From positions 130,465,282-130,529,281 of the forward strand of contig CP136062.1 in NCBI GenBank assembly GCA_032622095.1: a DNA stretch of 64,000 bases, written 5' to 3'. This document shows, piece by piece, positions 1-12,002 of this stretch (the stretch's first letter is position 1; each line of letters begins with the position of its first letter). The stretch is from Siphonodentalium dalli. Its lineage: Eukaryota; Mollusca; Scaphopoda; Gadilida; Siphonodentaliidae. A program made the position numbers and the translations under genes. Below the pieces are notes generated by a model. The model did no database searches. It had not been told where the DNA came from and saw only the letters and a program-made list of their open reading frames with translations.

Positions 1-600
1 CTGTAGCGGAAAGTGATCAACAAATTTAGGTAATCGAGAAATAACCTTAATGGCTAAATGTGTACCCACCCACCCCCACCGCCAATTTTTTTTCCGTTTT
101 CGGCAGTTTTTTCCGACCATTTTTTGACACCCACCCCCCCCCCTTTTAACACTAAAACAGATATTTGCGGGGGGAAATTCACTGTAAACAGCTGTATATG
201 AATTTCTGTGCATACTATTTATCATGGATGTTAACATGGACATGTAAATAGGAATGAGTCATTTTGAGGTCATTCGGCCAAAAAAACATGGCTGCCAGCG
301 GCCATCTTGGATTTCAAAATTTGCAACAAAATACAACACGATAACTGCCTGCAGTCAGTTTACAGTTAGAATTACATTATTTCTCTCATTCAAAGTGGGT
401 TTGAAGCCCAACTCATTGCCAAAACACTAAAAAACAAGCAGGAATTTTTTTTTTTAGTTGCGGAAAAAATTGACAGCTTATAACATTAAATTATAGGTCG
501 TAAACTTTATCAGTGTCGGTCACTCTTCGTGCGCGGGAACCAGTTTCACGTCTCCATATATGCTCGCTTCTGTTACATCATGTTCCGGTTAAAGATGCTT
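1..600. other. Low-complexity repeat debris, no gene
   Basis: C-rich and T-rich homopolymer stretches dominate positions 60-170. Around 287-312 a GGCTGCCAGCGGCCATCTTG phrase resembles the unit of the degenerate tandem array at 12.0-12.5 kb, so this is probably an old piece of that repeat class. No open frame with coding character was seen. Confidence 0.4.
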
Positions 601-601
601 A

Positions 602-833
602 TCCGAATTAACGCTCGCAAATCACTATTTCCTTGGCTTCGAGGGTCAACAATATTTGATTTGATTCGAGTCGAGGTACCCACCCATCAAAGTTCAGAGT
701 GATCAGATATCGATTTTTGAAATCTATTATTTTTCACCACCGACAATTTTTTGTGGCCCAGTAAAAGGTCGACGAGAAGACGGTCTCTGGCCAAATTGCG
801 GATGAAGATGGGTACTCTAAAATCAAGTGGCTT
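602..833 (+). repeat. Dispersed repeat, copy 1 (partner at 52.78 kb)
   Basis: About 230 bp aligns by eye with 52,777-53,003 in the same orientation. Shared phrases include GAATTAACGCTC, TTTGATTCGAGTCGAGG, CAGAGTGATCAGATATCGAT and AATCAAGTGG. Similarity starts near 595 and stops abruptly after AATCAAGTGG, so both copies share a right boundary. No terminal repeats or coding capacity were seen; the class is unknown. Confidence 0.7.
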
Positions 834-2000
834 TTTTGTGTCAGATATTTGACAAAAATATCGAGTCAGGTGCCCATGTGACGCTATCTACGCAGACACT
901 TGTTATATTCAGTTCGAATGAAACTGAGTGTGAGAAGATACATACAGTTTTAGTATTAATTTTGAGAGAAATATTTCCCCTACCCCCAATAAGGATTTTA
1001 TCGCAAAAATTCACAGTAGTTTTATAAAAATCGCTATAAAATGAAAAAGCCCCCACGCCCGAGTGGCAAACAAGCAGAAAAATGTGTGAAATACACCCCT
1101 CTATCGGAAAACACAGTCGGCTATAATCCGCACAGGGGGGGGGGGGAGTGGCCATATGGTAGCTCAAGGTCTATACGTGATGATAACACCGATGTTCCTG
1201 CCCTGTCGATCCGCTGCGAATCAAATAAACACCACGGTATATGGCGAATGAATATGAAACACTTTCGTTAATGTGACAATGCTCGAGGCAGAATGAACAT
1301 CTGCTGATGAGAATTTGATTTAATTGGTTTGTAAATAGTTGCCACGGGCCTAATCATATGACCCTAATATCGGAACAGAATATTAAATGATTCCATTTGA
1401 GTGATGAAATTCCCATCAATTGATTCCTTTGTATATGAAGACCTGAATGGTCTCTAAAATCGTCAAGGTTAATGTGAAACTTAGAATATATATATAGAAC
1501 ATATAAAATACAGATCGTTTGTTGAATTTATTATCTGAACATTTCCTATGTTTGGATTTGCTTGAATTCGATTATGCAGATATATATTTTATACCCATGC
1601 TCATCCAAATATATTTACGTACGGTGTAACATATTTACAACTGATGTGTGTTTACCACATCATAAATAGTTCACGAGTCTGGTCAGTCTGCGGCATGCAA
1701 ATATAAAGACCGCGAGTGATCAGATTGCCCTAATTTTTTTAATCAACCTCATCACCAAGCTGTCAGTTAACAGAATATGGCCATCTCATTTTACACAAAA
1801 TATCGACTTTCAAGAGATGATGTCTTAAAGACATATAGTACGTGCTTATTTACTACACCAAACGGATAAGTTACTACTCAGTCAGTCAGTCAGCCAGTCA
1901 TCACTTTCATTTGAAGAATTCACAACTAATTGAATTATTACTCTCAAAATATACAACAACATCGGCTGTGGCATTCCGTAAAACTCCACGTCCGAACTAT
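834..2000. other. Intergenic or intronic, no supported gene
   Basis: Short open frames on both strands overlap each other and show no recognisable domain. A G-run occurs at about 1,135-1,146. A phrase near 1,518-1,545 (TTATTATCTGAACATTTC) recurs at 8,320-8,340, a trace of another old dispersed repeat. Confidence 0.4.
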
Positions 2001-2004
2001 GCAG

Positions 2005-2350
2005 AAATGTCAGCCTATTCTCCCGAAATCCGCAAATTATCCGCTTATAATAGAACTTGCTTTAGGTTGATAATCTTCTGAGAATCGCCTAATTTTGAGT
2101 CGATAGCGTGCTGAGAATGAGAGCCTCTTAATCACATTATCGACTCATAACGAACCGATTCTAAGCATAAAATGTGCGGTGAATGACACAAATAAGCCAA
2201 CTTACGACTTATCAGGTGTACGCTCTTTAACACGTGTTTTCACTGTGGCCCGCGTCATAAAACGAAATAAAGGAAATGACTCCATTATCTGCTTATTTCG
2301 GAATCCAATAATCACATTATGTACCTATTTCTCTTTATATGTGCGTATTT
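2005..2350 (+). repeat. Dispersed repeat R1, uninterrupted copy
   Basis: This segment matches, in reverse orientation, two blocks at 14.83-15.00 kb and 15.57-15.73 kb. Shared phrases are CTGTGGCCCGCGTCATAAAA, GCTTATTTCGGAATC, ACATTATCGACTCATAA and CAGCCT-TTCTCCCGAAA. In this copy the blocks are contiguous, so it shows the state before the 15-kb copy was split by an inserted hairpin element. No termini or coding capacity are recognised. Confidence 0.65.
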
Positions 2351-3030
2351 GCGGGGAAGAAATGTTGGAAATGTAAACAAACAGATCCTTTATTCATCCC
2401 GAACAATTCACGGATATACAAACGAGAATGATCTCGCCAACGAGAGTCACTTTATTTAATTTATACGAAAAATGGCGTTGTTTGATGACAAATGTAATAT
2501 TGTTTAAAGAAATACGTGCGTTGAGCAAGTTGATTCTCTGTGAGCCGCAACATAGTTTCAATTCACTGTAAGACATTTTTTACTTTTTGTCCGGTACCAA
2601 TATAGTCCAGTAATCGCCTACGATATAGAACAATCATCCTCTCGTTGCCCACGTACCACAGTAGCGATGGCATAGTAGGTGTGACGATTTGTTATGGTGG
2701 AGTTTGGTGACAACTGGTCGTCATAATTCGGTGCCATATATAGCTAGCCATGTTGCCCGCTGTCTTTCCGCACAATGAGTCGACTGGACCAATTGACCCA
2801 TTGCGTTTCACCAAGGGTTATCCCTACTCATTACGTTTCCTATATATATATACATTGTATTCTATACGATATATATAATTGCACGATCGGTCGTCTAGAA
2901 TTGTGTTTGACCATGGCAATTCCTCATTCACTCACATATCATGCATGTAGTACGTTTTATTGATATGGTCTCAATGTGTGTTTATCTACTTGTATTAATT
3001 TCATGCGTCTTAAGACAGTTTTTTTTTATT
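2351..3030. other. Intergenic or intronic, nothing recognised
   Basis: AT-rich sequence with a short TATA-type run near 2,842-2,880. No repeat partner elsewhere in the window and no convincing reading frame were found. Confidence 0.4.
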
Positions 3031-3073
3031 TTACGATGTTTATAGTTCTACGCATAATTCCGCTAACATTATC

Positions 3074-3244
3074 ATGTGTGCCGATGAATCTGTGTCGGAA
3101 CTGTTGGGGGAAATGCAGCTGAGAGAACGTTTCTGGAATAAACATAGCGAACTATACAAGAACCAAAACAAGAAAAAGGCTGATTATAACGAACTTTGGA
3201 AGACTCATATGCAGCGAGCGACATGGCTAGCAATGGCATATTAA
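3074..3244 (+). CDS. MADF-like DNA-binding segment, partial
   Basis: A 56-codon frame from ATG at 3,074 to TAA at 3,242. Residues 10-34 contain LRERFWNKHSELYKNQNKKK followed by ADYNELW. This spacing (Leu pair, aromatic-Trp, acidic or Asn, Tyr-Lys-Asn, basic cluster, aromatic, Leu or Ile) fits the first two helices of MADF/Myb-SANT-like domains, which bind DNA in transcription factors and transposon-derived proteins. The frame stays open upstream to about 3,035, and a pyrimidine tract followed by TATAG near 3,046 could be a splice acceptor. The third helix, with its usual Cys and Trp, is absent, so this is an exon, a truncated relic or chance. Family assignment is by eye only. Confidence 0.4.
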   Translation: MCADESVSELLGEMQLRERFWNKHSELYKNQNKKKADYNELWKTHMQRATWLAMAY

Positions 3245-3849
3245 TTATGACGACCAATTGTCATCAAACTCCGCCATAATAAAGGGTCTCACCTATTATT
3301 CCATCGCTATTGTGGTACGTGTCTCCGCAGCCAATGTTGCATTACTGGTGCTCACCCAACCAGAGGCGTATATATTTGGAGCACAATGAACATGTATGTA
3401 TGCATATACTAATTGCGTATAATTATGTAATTATGTCCAATATTCTAAGCAAACTACATGTAAATCATGGCCGATATGTTAGGACAATCAAACGAAAAGT
3501 ATATACATTCAAGCAATCAATGAATGAAAGTATGGAAAGTTCTCCCACCCACAATTTATTAAACATGGCATCCATTGTAAATTGTTTCTGCCTCTTAGAC
3601 ATGAAGCCTCTTGCTACATCGATCGGTCCTGTTTGATGCTATCCTCGTTCAAATGCCAGTTCACTTTCTCTGTCTGAACGTGCCTAATTAGATGAGTAGG
3701 TTACACTCTGGAATCCAGAACCCACCGCGACATAAAACACGTTGGGAATTTATATTCGTTAGACCTTATGAAGAGGAGAATAAGGTCACATTGAGTACAT
3801 ACTTGAAGAGCGATCCACACTCTCACTAACGACATGCATGTGCATATGA
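3245..3849. other. Intergenic, no supported gene
   Basis: A 108-codon open frame at 3,310-3,636 (+) has no recognisable domain and unremarkable composition. The right edge abuts the 5'-truncated LINE. Confidence 0.35.
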
Positions 3850-6035
3850 TGGAACCCTCCCACAACCACTTGGGAATTCTCGCTCGGGGTCTGTGGGATC
3901 AGGCCCGAAATTGTAGTAAACAGTGGCGCATACGCATATGAGAAATCCTCAGGATCAGACAACATTTCAAATGAATTATTGAAGACAACTGTCCCACTTA
4001 TTATTGATGACGTTGCAAAGCTTTTCAATCATATTTTAGAATCAGGGCACTATCCCAGATCTTGGAGTGAATCACAAATAAAAACATTGCACAAAAAAGT
4101 TGACAGGCATGATCCAAATAATTATATGCCAATTGCTCTTAGTACCAATTTTGGCAAACTTTTCAATAAGGCCTTAAACACGAGAATAAATTCCCATTTG
4201 GAAGACAATGGTCTAATAAGTCATAATCAATTTGGATTCAGAAAGCAACGAAGCACGACTGACAGTGTGTTCATTTTACGAACGATAATTAACAAGTACA
4301 AAACAATTTAAAAACCTATGTAAGCTGTGGACTTTCGGAAAGCGTTTGACTCTGTAGATAGGTCAATAATATTTGAAAAACTTAAAAGGATTGGAATACA
4401 CGGGCAACTTTTGAGGATTTTATCTTCGTTATATGCCTCAAGTTATTATTCAGTCAAAACGTCTGCCGGTATTGGTCCCTCAATTATATCGACTACAGGC
4501 GTTAGACAAGGGCTTTCCTTGTCACCGACATTATTCAAAGTTTCCTTAGATGATATAAGTTCAATTTTTGACAGATCCTGTGACCCAATCCATGTGAATG
4601 GACGCTCACTCAATCAGCTCCTTTTTGCAGATGATTTGGTAATGTTCTCGGAATCACAAAGTGGTTTACAAACATGTATTAAAAAATTAGAAGAATATGC
4701 AATAAATAATAATCTTCAAATAAATTCTGAAAAAACAAAATGCATGGTCTTTCGACAACGAAACGTTAAAACAGACACTTTATACCATATTGGCGATATA
4801 CAATTGGAAATGGCAGACGAGTATACATACTTAGGTGTTACATTAAGTTCTACTGGGAGGATGAAAAAAACACAGGAAAACATAAGTTCAAAAGCAATCA
4901 AAGCTATGTATTTCTTAACAAAGTGAATAAAGTCGCGGATAAACTTAACTCTAAGTACAAAATGTAAGCTATTCGATAAACTTATTAAACCCATTCTGTT
5001 ATATGGTTGTGAAGTTTGGTCAACTGATCTAAATTTGCGTTGTACTGATAATAACCCATGTGAACAAGCACACCTGGAATTATGTAAACGAAAATTATAG
5101 GTATAAACCAGAAAGCATCTGACCATGCTTCTATGGCCGAGCTAGGACGGTTCCCTATAACCAATGACGCGATTGTTCAGCTTTTCAAATATATGAATAG
5201 AATCTCGCAAATAAAAGATACAGGTATACTTTCTGATTCATTCTCTGAATCATTAAAGTGTACATTACCCAACACTTGGATGCAAATTTTAGCAACATAT
5301 AACATAAAAGTTAATGACATCGGGAAAACTAATTGCAAATGACAAATATATAGCGAATGATTTGAAATCAAGACATATCGAGAAATTTATATGCGATATA
5401 TACGATGATGAAAAATCGTCAGGAGCAAATAAGCTTCGTGCGTATAGATCTATTAAGGATAAGTATATAATAGAGCCTTTTCTCGAACATACACGATGCC
5501 ACGAAACGCGAGAAATGTTTATAAGACTTCGTATTAGTAATCACAATTTGGAAATAGAAAAAGGTAGACACAAACAACCGAAAACTCCAGTTAAAAACAG
5601 ATTGTATACAATGTGCGATCAGGCGCGTGTTGAAACTGAATATCATTTTATCATCGAGTGTAGTACATACTCTGATCTAAGAGCAAGACTATTTCGAAAT
5701 ATTCAAGAAAATAAGGGTGAATTTTTTTAAATGAGCGATAGTGAAAAATTTCAAACGATTATGAGAAATGATGAGGCAAAGATTATAAATACCGTATGCA
5801 ACATGATCCGGTTGTTCTTTCTCAGAAGGGGGGGGGGTCATTGAAAGTTTAGTATATTATAGTGATAAACACGAGAAGTTATTGGTGGTAATTGAATGAC
5901 GATGCATTGCATCAAACAGTTATTGAACACAATTTATTTTCGTTCGTATTTACATGTTTTAAATTTTAATTCATTTTGTAACTTGCAACTGCCTATATAT
6001 CTGGTGTATTGAAATAAATATTATATTCTATTCTA
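3850..6035 (+). pseudogene. Degenerate non-LTR retrotransposon (LINE), RT to 3' tail
   Basis: Remains of a LINE ORF2 that would copy element RNA by target-primed reverse transcription. The frame opens near 3,850, 5' truncated, with no endonuclease domain. RT motifs appear in order: GSDNISNELLK, QFGFRKQRSTTD, DFRKAFDSVDR, GVRQGLSLSPTLF, the catalytic LLFADDLVMF (FADD) and INSEKTKCMVF. After the palm come LFDKLIKPILLYGCEVW and a C-terminal zinc-knuckle-like C-x(n)-C-x(n)-HFIIEC near 5,610-5,660. It is inactive: in-frame stops occur at 4,309, 4,321, 4,924 and 5,098, and frame changes near 5,100, 5,325 and 5,725. Protein-like reading resumes after 5,731. The 3' end has AATAAA-like sequence and a short ATTCT-type tail at about 6,013-6,033. 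Probably Jockey/CR1-like, but the clade is not resolved. Confidence 0.9.
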
Positions 6036-7270
6036 TGCATGCTATGCACGTGGTATTATTTAAATTGCAATGTAGCACCACATAGTCCACTGCGAGGAAT
6101 TTCATAACTTGTTGTTGTTTATTTGGTACTGAACGCGATTCTTAACTGTTTGATACATTTCCCCAATGTTGATCAAATTCAATCTGACGTGTGACATATT
6201 AAGTCATATTTACACTAAATATTGATTGGAAATTAAACTATTAGAAAAATCTCAATCTAATTAACTATAATTCTCGTGAATTTGCATTCTTGAAGCTGAA
6301 ATTTCGGCCAAACCTTGGCGGGATGAGACAATTCTACAACCATGCACTCTGTCCACACGCCCGTCATTGAAACCTATGTCCGATATAGCTACACGAATCT
6401 GCTATTTTCTCTTGTTCTGACATTGGTTAAACGTATGGATTAATCATCGTACTTGGCTTTTGATTTGTGCTTTGCTCTTTTACATTGCAACGACTACATG
6501 TAGTGCGGTCTGGTAATGAGGATTCGTTAGTTCTGCGGCAAAAGAGGGGGAAATAAAGAGAGCTCATCCTCACCGTTAATAGTCACAGATGCAACGGCTC
6601 ATTGGAACACCTGAACTGGAACGAAGTGACACTGAGAACTGGCGCATATGTGCTGCGGGGGAGACAAGATAATTGCCATGTTGTCAGGACGTCTGGTCAC
6701 ATAATGACCGCCCACTTCCTGCTGATACTTCACATAAAATCTAGTTTATGCACAAGGCGAACATCTCAGAACACCATGGTGTTAGGGTGATGCCAACGTC
6801 CCTTGCGAATCGATAAGACACTCTACTAGGATCTAGAAGTATAGGGACGTGACTCCGTGGAAGGTCTTTGTTAGACGTTCAGATGTGCGAACTTCGAATT
6901 ACCCACTCGAGCCATTGAATCAGACATAATTCCCGACCCGCATGGTTCTGTATATTTCATACACATTCCGCTGGTTGTTATTATCGAACTGGTCAAGCTT
7001 TCCATTTGTTGGAAAATTCCTATCTATGATTGGAAAGTTCCAGACTGAAATTTCAAATTACAATTTGGTTGAAAGTATGAAAATATTCGACTTTTGGTCT
7101 GATACAACACACTTTTCAACGTTGGAAACATAAGACTAGCAGATCAATTTTAACCTAAAATTTCTTGCATGGTGTTGTTCCGGTGTGTAATTCCCATTGA
7201 CTGAAAATCTTGACCGGAATTTCGACGAGTGACCCCCTCCCAAGTGTATGCTACGCTAAGCTCTCGATGA
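6036..7270. other. Intergenic; holds a diverged copy of the 46-kb repeat
   Basis: No gene was recognised. At 6,940-7,135 the phrase ATTCGACTTTTGGTCTGATA, together with nearby GGAAAGTTCC-type text, matches the reverse complement of the roughly 200-bp tandem units at 46.3-46.95 kb. This block is therefore an isolated, inverted and diverged unit of that family. Confidence 0.45.
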
Positions 7271-7600
7271 CACATGATTCAATTGTCGCAGCAAATAGCC
7301 TGTAAGTTCAAATGGCAGACATGCATAATGTCCAATGACAATTTTCTCGTCGCCGGAATAGCAGTAATTGATTGCTTAGCCAGTCTGATGAATTTACTGA
7401 ATGGCTGGCTCATCAAGGTTGACATAGTCGATTCTTGATGGCGAACGATGATCGTAATCGGTAATTTGTTGCGGTGGCTGATGGACATTATCAAATGTCT
7501 GCAACATAAAAATGCATACCAGCATATTGCTGCAACATGCACATTCTTTTTAATTATTCTGGACCCTCTCTCCACTTTTCTGTCGCATATTATTATATAG
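7271..7600 (+). pseudogene. Class A GPCR-like relic (TM2-TM3 region)
   Basis: In the frame with codons at 7,313+3n there is a TM2-like segment containing NDNFLVAGIAVIDCLASL. It fits the rhodopsin-family TM2 signature N-x-x-[LV]-x-x-x-[LI]-A-x-x-D-x-L. About 40 residues on, CTFFLIILDPLSTFLSH resembles TM3 starting from the disulphide Cys. Such receptors are seven-helix plasma-membrane sensors. The frame has TGA at 7,436 and TAG at 7,598, and there is no TM1, DRY or later helix, so this is a pseudogene fragment or a coincidental match. The opposite strand is also open over 98 codons but lacks a recognisable motif. The assignment is by motif only. Confidence 0.35.
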
Positions 7601-10600
7601 CGTTTTAAAAGTTAAATGTTGGACATTTATACCAGTGGAAATAATACCTAAATTGTTATTGGAAATTATCACTTAGAATATTCATGAAATTATCTCTTCC
7701 GATTCGAAATGCCGAATCCGTTGTCAACAATGTTTGTAGCTAACCAGTAAAGTGGGTAACACTTAATGCATTCAGAGCGCTATATATACTAATGAAATTG
7801 CTCGCTTCAGTATATTTTGTAAAATCTGCAGAAGTATACGAGAAGAAAGGGACGGAGTACTAATTATGTATCCAGTTGAAATAAAATCCTTTGTTTTCGA
7901 AAGCATCTTCTTTGAACATTCCATTAACATTATCGGCTAAACAATGCATCGTTCAAACAATGCTTATGAATGAATATTTAAGCAAGCGGCTCAAAATGTA
8001 CTGCCAGTCGCAGACTCGTCTTGTTTTGGAATTCGTTTGATGAATATAGTTTTTAAAAAATCTAGCACAAATACAGGTGAAATAAAAAGGTATGGGGTGG
8101 CTTCGGAATGACTGGCGGAACACATATGATCATTTATAGATTATGTCGTCGCTAAAATTATATATATCTAGATTTCATTAGGGTTTTAATAGTTGGTGTG
8201 TTTTTGCCAAAACCGAACTTTTAAACCTTGTCACTGGTATAGTATATATATGTTAGTATTTTAGTATTTTCCTCGGGGCGTGCGGAGATAATTAGGTTCA
8301 TCAAACACTATGGTCGCCTGTTGAACTTATTATCTGAACATTTCACAAGGGACCTATAGTTGTCAATGAGTATTTAGTATAGACAGGGTTAACATTGTAA
8401 ATATGACCGTGCATATACGGTCATTACTGATAGTACCACCAGAACTCCCCAGTGGTCGCAGAGAAGTGTCCGCGAAAACAAACTTGATAGCAATAATATA
8501 TATTTTCTGACATTGTGGACGCTCGATAAGTTATCGATGGCCATTTTATACCAGCTGTGTCTCGTCTGGCAATCTTAATATGGCTGGAATTGTCGATCAA
8601 GACGAGTATGTCCATTATTGCCATCCTTTATACTACAGATAACGACATATCGCGGATATCGACAAAATTTCATCCACACAAAGGAGAAAAAGCTCCATAA
8701 TGTATGCTGGTAAGGTATGTGGGAAATGTTATGTCGTTCTAAAAAATACATTAGACATCTTTCGCACAATGAACTACTACTGAAAACAATTACGAATAAC
8801 TGGAGTATAGCAGACCTGTTAACATGACAAAATATTTCCCGGGAGATTGGTCACAATTTTCCGTGAGATTGGGGTCATCATCCGGGAGATTTAAAAAATG
8901 TTATTCCTTCAAATTTCTTTTGTATTTTCATAATTTTGATAACAAAAGTAAAAAAAAAAAATGATCAGCTATCACACAGAAATAACAGATTTACTGAGTA
9001 GTTAATTACTTTTATTGTCTCATTTATAGAGAAAATATCGTAGGCTACCGGAATACGTGCATCAATATTAAGCTGTAAACTACTTTCAATATCATTTAGA
9101 TCTCGCGAAATCATTATAGTCGTAAAGATTTCGGACTGTCCAAAAACATTTTCGCAGAATTTACGAGTCAGTTTGTGAGAAAATCGTGCCGTTCAAACTC
9201 TTGCCACTCGAATTAAGGTGATATGATTCTGTTTGCCTTGATTATTTTTTAATTATGTTGTTATCATGTCACACTTAACGCTTTGTGTTTCATAATATTG
9301 TAAAGTTTTACGGTGATGATTTAATTGCTAATAAGATATATTATTTCCACCTATAAGGGCGTTCTCTAGAATATTAATGACGTTTTATCCTGCGATAAAA
9401 TCCCATAACACTAACTAAATTACGTGAATATGTAAGTTCATTATGGTCCTAGGGCGCTAATGGGATATGCTTGTCGTTAGCACGAGATGGCCCGACACGT
9501 CACGTGACCAAACTTTCTTTATTCTAATAAAGCTTTTTAACGAAGAAATACCCGATTGCCATGTGTTACATAGAACACATACCTAACTAAATGGTATCCT
9601 AAGGTAAACACAGGTATATATTATTTCAATTTAAGAATTATTACGCGAGTTATTTGGTCTCAGATGCCGGTGATATTTTGCCTAATTTCGATGTAATTTG
9701 GTCACATTTCATTCCAGCGTCAAATGCACACAACGAACAATTTCATGGCTGGCGCTACAGTTCATCAGTGTACAATAAATTACAATTATGGAGGCCCTCT
9801 GGTTGTTAATCATTCCTATCGGGCCGTTAAGAAACCATAATGCCCTCAAAAATCATGTTATTGTTATATTAATTAAAGCCACGTGACGATTACAGTTAAG
9901 GATTCAACTCACACATTTAGGACGAGATAAACGAGCTCGAACTTATTTCTATATGATGTACTTGTGAACTTATTACTATATGATGTACTTGTGAGTTTTG
10001 TTGAACGCTCGACACCATAATCGTAACTATGGATATGGCATAACAACAACTGATCGGGTCCTGCTTTTTCTTTCCTACTTGGGACTTTAAAGAGCGTTTT
10101 CTGTTTCTCTTTTCTTGATGTTGTAATAATAAAGAGCGTTTGTCTCACTTCTGTGCGGAGAGTTGAAAACAGTTGACATCTTTCTTCTCCGGGTAAATAT
10201 AACACCTCCAGATTAGTTAAAAATTAGTATTGTGTCCATATATCGACACATCTCAACCAAAACACGAGAAAGTTAGAAATTACCATGTCAATTTTGAGGT
10301 ATGGTATCGGTATGTGTCACTTTAATACATCCACAATACAATTCGACAACGTACTATACTGTGTATCACCGATGATGAGAACTAACCGACTGCATTAATA
10401 TGCAATATTGTGTTCGTTCCTCATGTGTCATAGACGATTTTACGGATGACCATTTTGACTGTTGCATTATGGGATGGATTATATCCAAACAAAGCTTAAA
10501 TATTGTATTCAGTCATATAAAACACATATATGTGACATTGCAGGCCTTGAATGAAGGAACTGGCGTCGGTGACATATGTATTAATTATCCAGTAAATGGT

Positions 10601-10870
10601 TATGAATTGGATGGGGATCTATCTCCAGAATTGCTCACCAATAGATTACAGGGAGCATAAACTAATTAAAAACGCCACTCAGCCGGTTCTTCGTGCATAA
10701 CAAATGTGTTACATAAAGCGATGTTGAGTATTAAATACCGTATATGCTAACATGAGCAGAACTATGTGTATTTACTTTAAGTAGCATAGTTAATGCCATA
10801 TTGGTACAAGAAAACTAAGATGCATGCATCAGGTCGGCCGTGAACTATCTACCATAAAATTGTTGTAGCT
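7601..10870. other. Long non-coding stretch
   Basis: No gene was recognised over 3.2 kb. Minor structure: a repeated GGGAGATT motif at 8,830-8,890, and a 29-bp tandem duplication (ATATGATGTACTTGTGA-type) at 9,940-9,997. At 10,088-10,146 two AAAGAGCGTT boxes lie about 44 bp apart, the same spacing as inside the TTAA MITE family, which hints at a heavily decayed MITE. Confidence 0.4.
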
Positions 10871-10875
10871 ATCGA

Positions 10876-11250
10876 TTATACATTTTGAAACACCTGTCTG
10901 TATGTATGTATGTGTGTATGCATGAATGCATGTGTGTATGTGTTATAGACTCTAACACTGCTCGAATTTGGTATTTAACGTGTCAACTTGACCTCGCTCA
11001 TAGGCATGTTTCTGGACCTTGACCGATCCGACTAAATATTTGTGTGTAGGACTACTTCGATCCCGGGAGCAATATGGACGGGTCCAATTTCACGTGGGAC
11101 CATGTTCTCGAACGTGCTGATATAGGCATGTTTCTGGACCAATTGAACAATAGTTTGGCCAGACGCTGTATATACTGGGTACTGTCCAGATGGAGGCGAT
11201 CACAACAAAATCCCTAACTAGCCCGAACGATGTCGAGTACATCAGCTAGT
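10876..11250 (-). mobile_element. Pearl/HINE-like non-autonomous element
   Basis: Read on the minus strand, the element starts at about 11,250 with ACTAGCTGATG, then a hairpin-forming CGACATCGTTCGGGCT-type head. It ends near 10,876 with a CATA/CAGA microsatellite and TTCAAAATGTATAAT. This head-core-microsatellite-AT tail order is shared with the elements at 22.6-27.9 kb. The core (TAGGCATGTTTCTGGACC twice, about 110 bp apart) differs from theirs. No open reading frame was found; mobilisation in trans is inferred. Confidence 0.6.
10900..10950. repeat. TATG/TGTG microsatellite
   Basis: Imperfect TATG, TGTG and ATGC units. This is the 3' microsatellite of the minus-strand element at 10,876-11,250. 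Confidence 0.7.
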
Positions 11251-11752
11251 CTAATATATATTTTGGACATTTGTCTGTCTGTTTGTCTGTTAGCTATGGC
11301 CCGGAAAACTACCTGACAGATTTGACGAAATTTGATACCTAGGGGATATTATTTCCAGGGAGTATTTTGGACGGATCAAATCTTGATCCCGACCTGACTT
11401 TGACATTCAAAAAGATCAATTCAAGGTCAAATCTGGTAAAACGAAAGTATTTCAACGAAATTTGATACCTACTGTTACTTTTGTCCCAGGAGTGTTTCGG
11501 GTGGGTCAAATCATGACCCTGACCTGATCTTGACATTCAAAATTGTCAATTCAAGGTCAAATCGGGTAAAGCCGGGCGTATTTCGACGGGTACTTTTGTC
11601 GTGACTTTTGTCCGGGGAGTGTTTTGGACGGGTCAAATCGTGACCCCGACATGACCTTCACCTTTAAAATAGTCAATTCAAGGTTAAATCGCGCAATTCT
11701 CCGAAAATCAGAGGGGAACATCCCGGACGAAGTCGGGTCCACCAGCTACTAT
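11251..11752 (-). mobile_element. Pearl/HINE-like element with GGTCAAATCG cores
   Basis: On the minus strand it begins at about 11,752 with AGTAGCTGGTGGACCCGACT and the hairpin head GACTTCGTCCGGG. It continues with three diverged core repeats, each carrying GTGACCCCGACCTGACCTTG-like and TTTGTCCGGGGAGTGTTTTG-like text at roughly 120-130 bp spacing. It ends with CAGACAAACAGACAGACAAA and CCAAAATATATATTAGACTA near 11,252. It abuts the preceding element (10,876-11,250) directly, in the same orientation. The numerous short open frames here are repeat translations, not genes. Confidence 0.7.
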
Positions 11753-12002
11753 TATATATTTCTAGATTTAGTTACAAACTAAATACCTGTATATTGTACA
11801 AAGAAATGTTTGACAAATATATCTGTATCAATATTACCATGCGGGTCATTAAAATAGATACGACAAAACAAATTTTGAAGGGTGCATGTATCAGGTAAAT
11901 TTTTATATTTCAAATGATGACAGGAATGCGGAAAGTTGAAGTACCTACGTAATACTGGCTATCCGCATGAAGAGATATACATGTATATAAAAACCAAAAT
12001 AG

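Noticed and set aside
3786..4028. 80-codon minus-strand frame
   Set aside because: It is the shadow of the LINE reverse-transcriptase frame on the plus strand.
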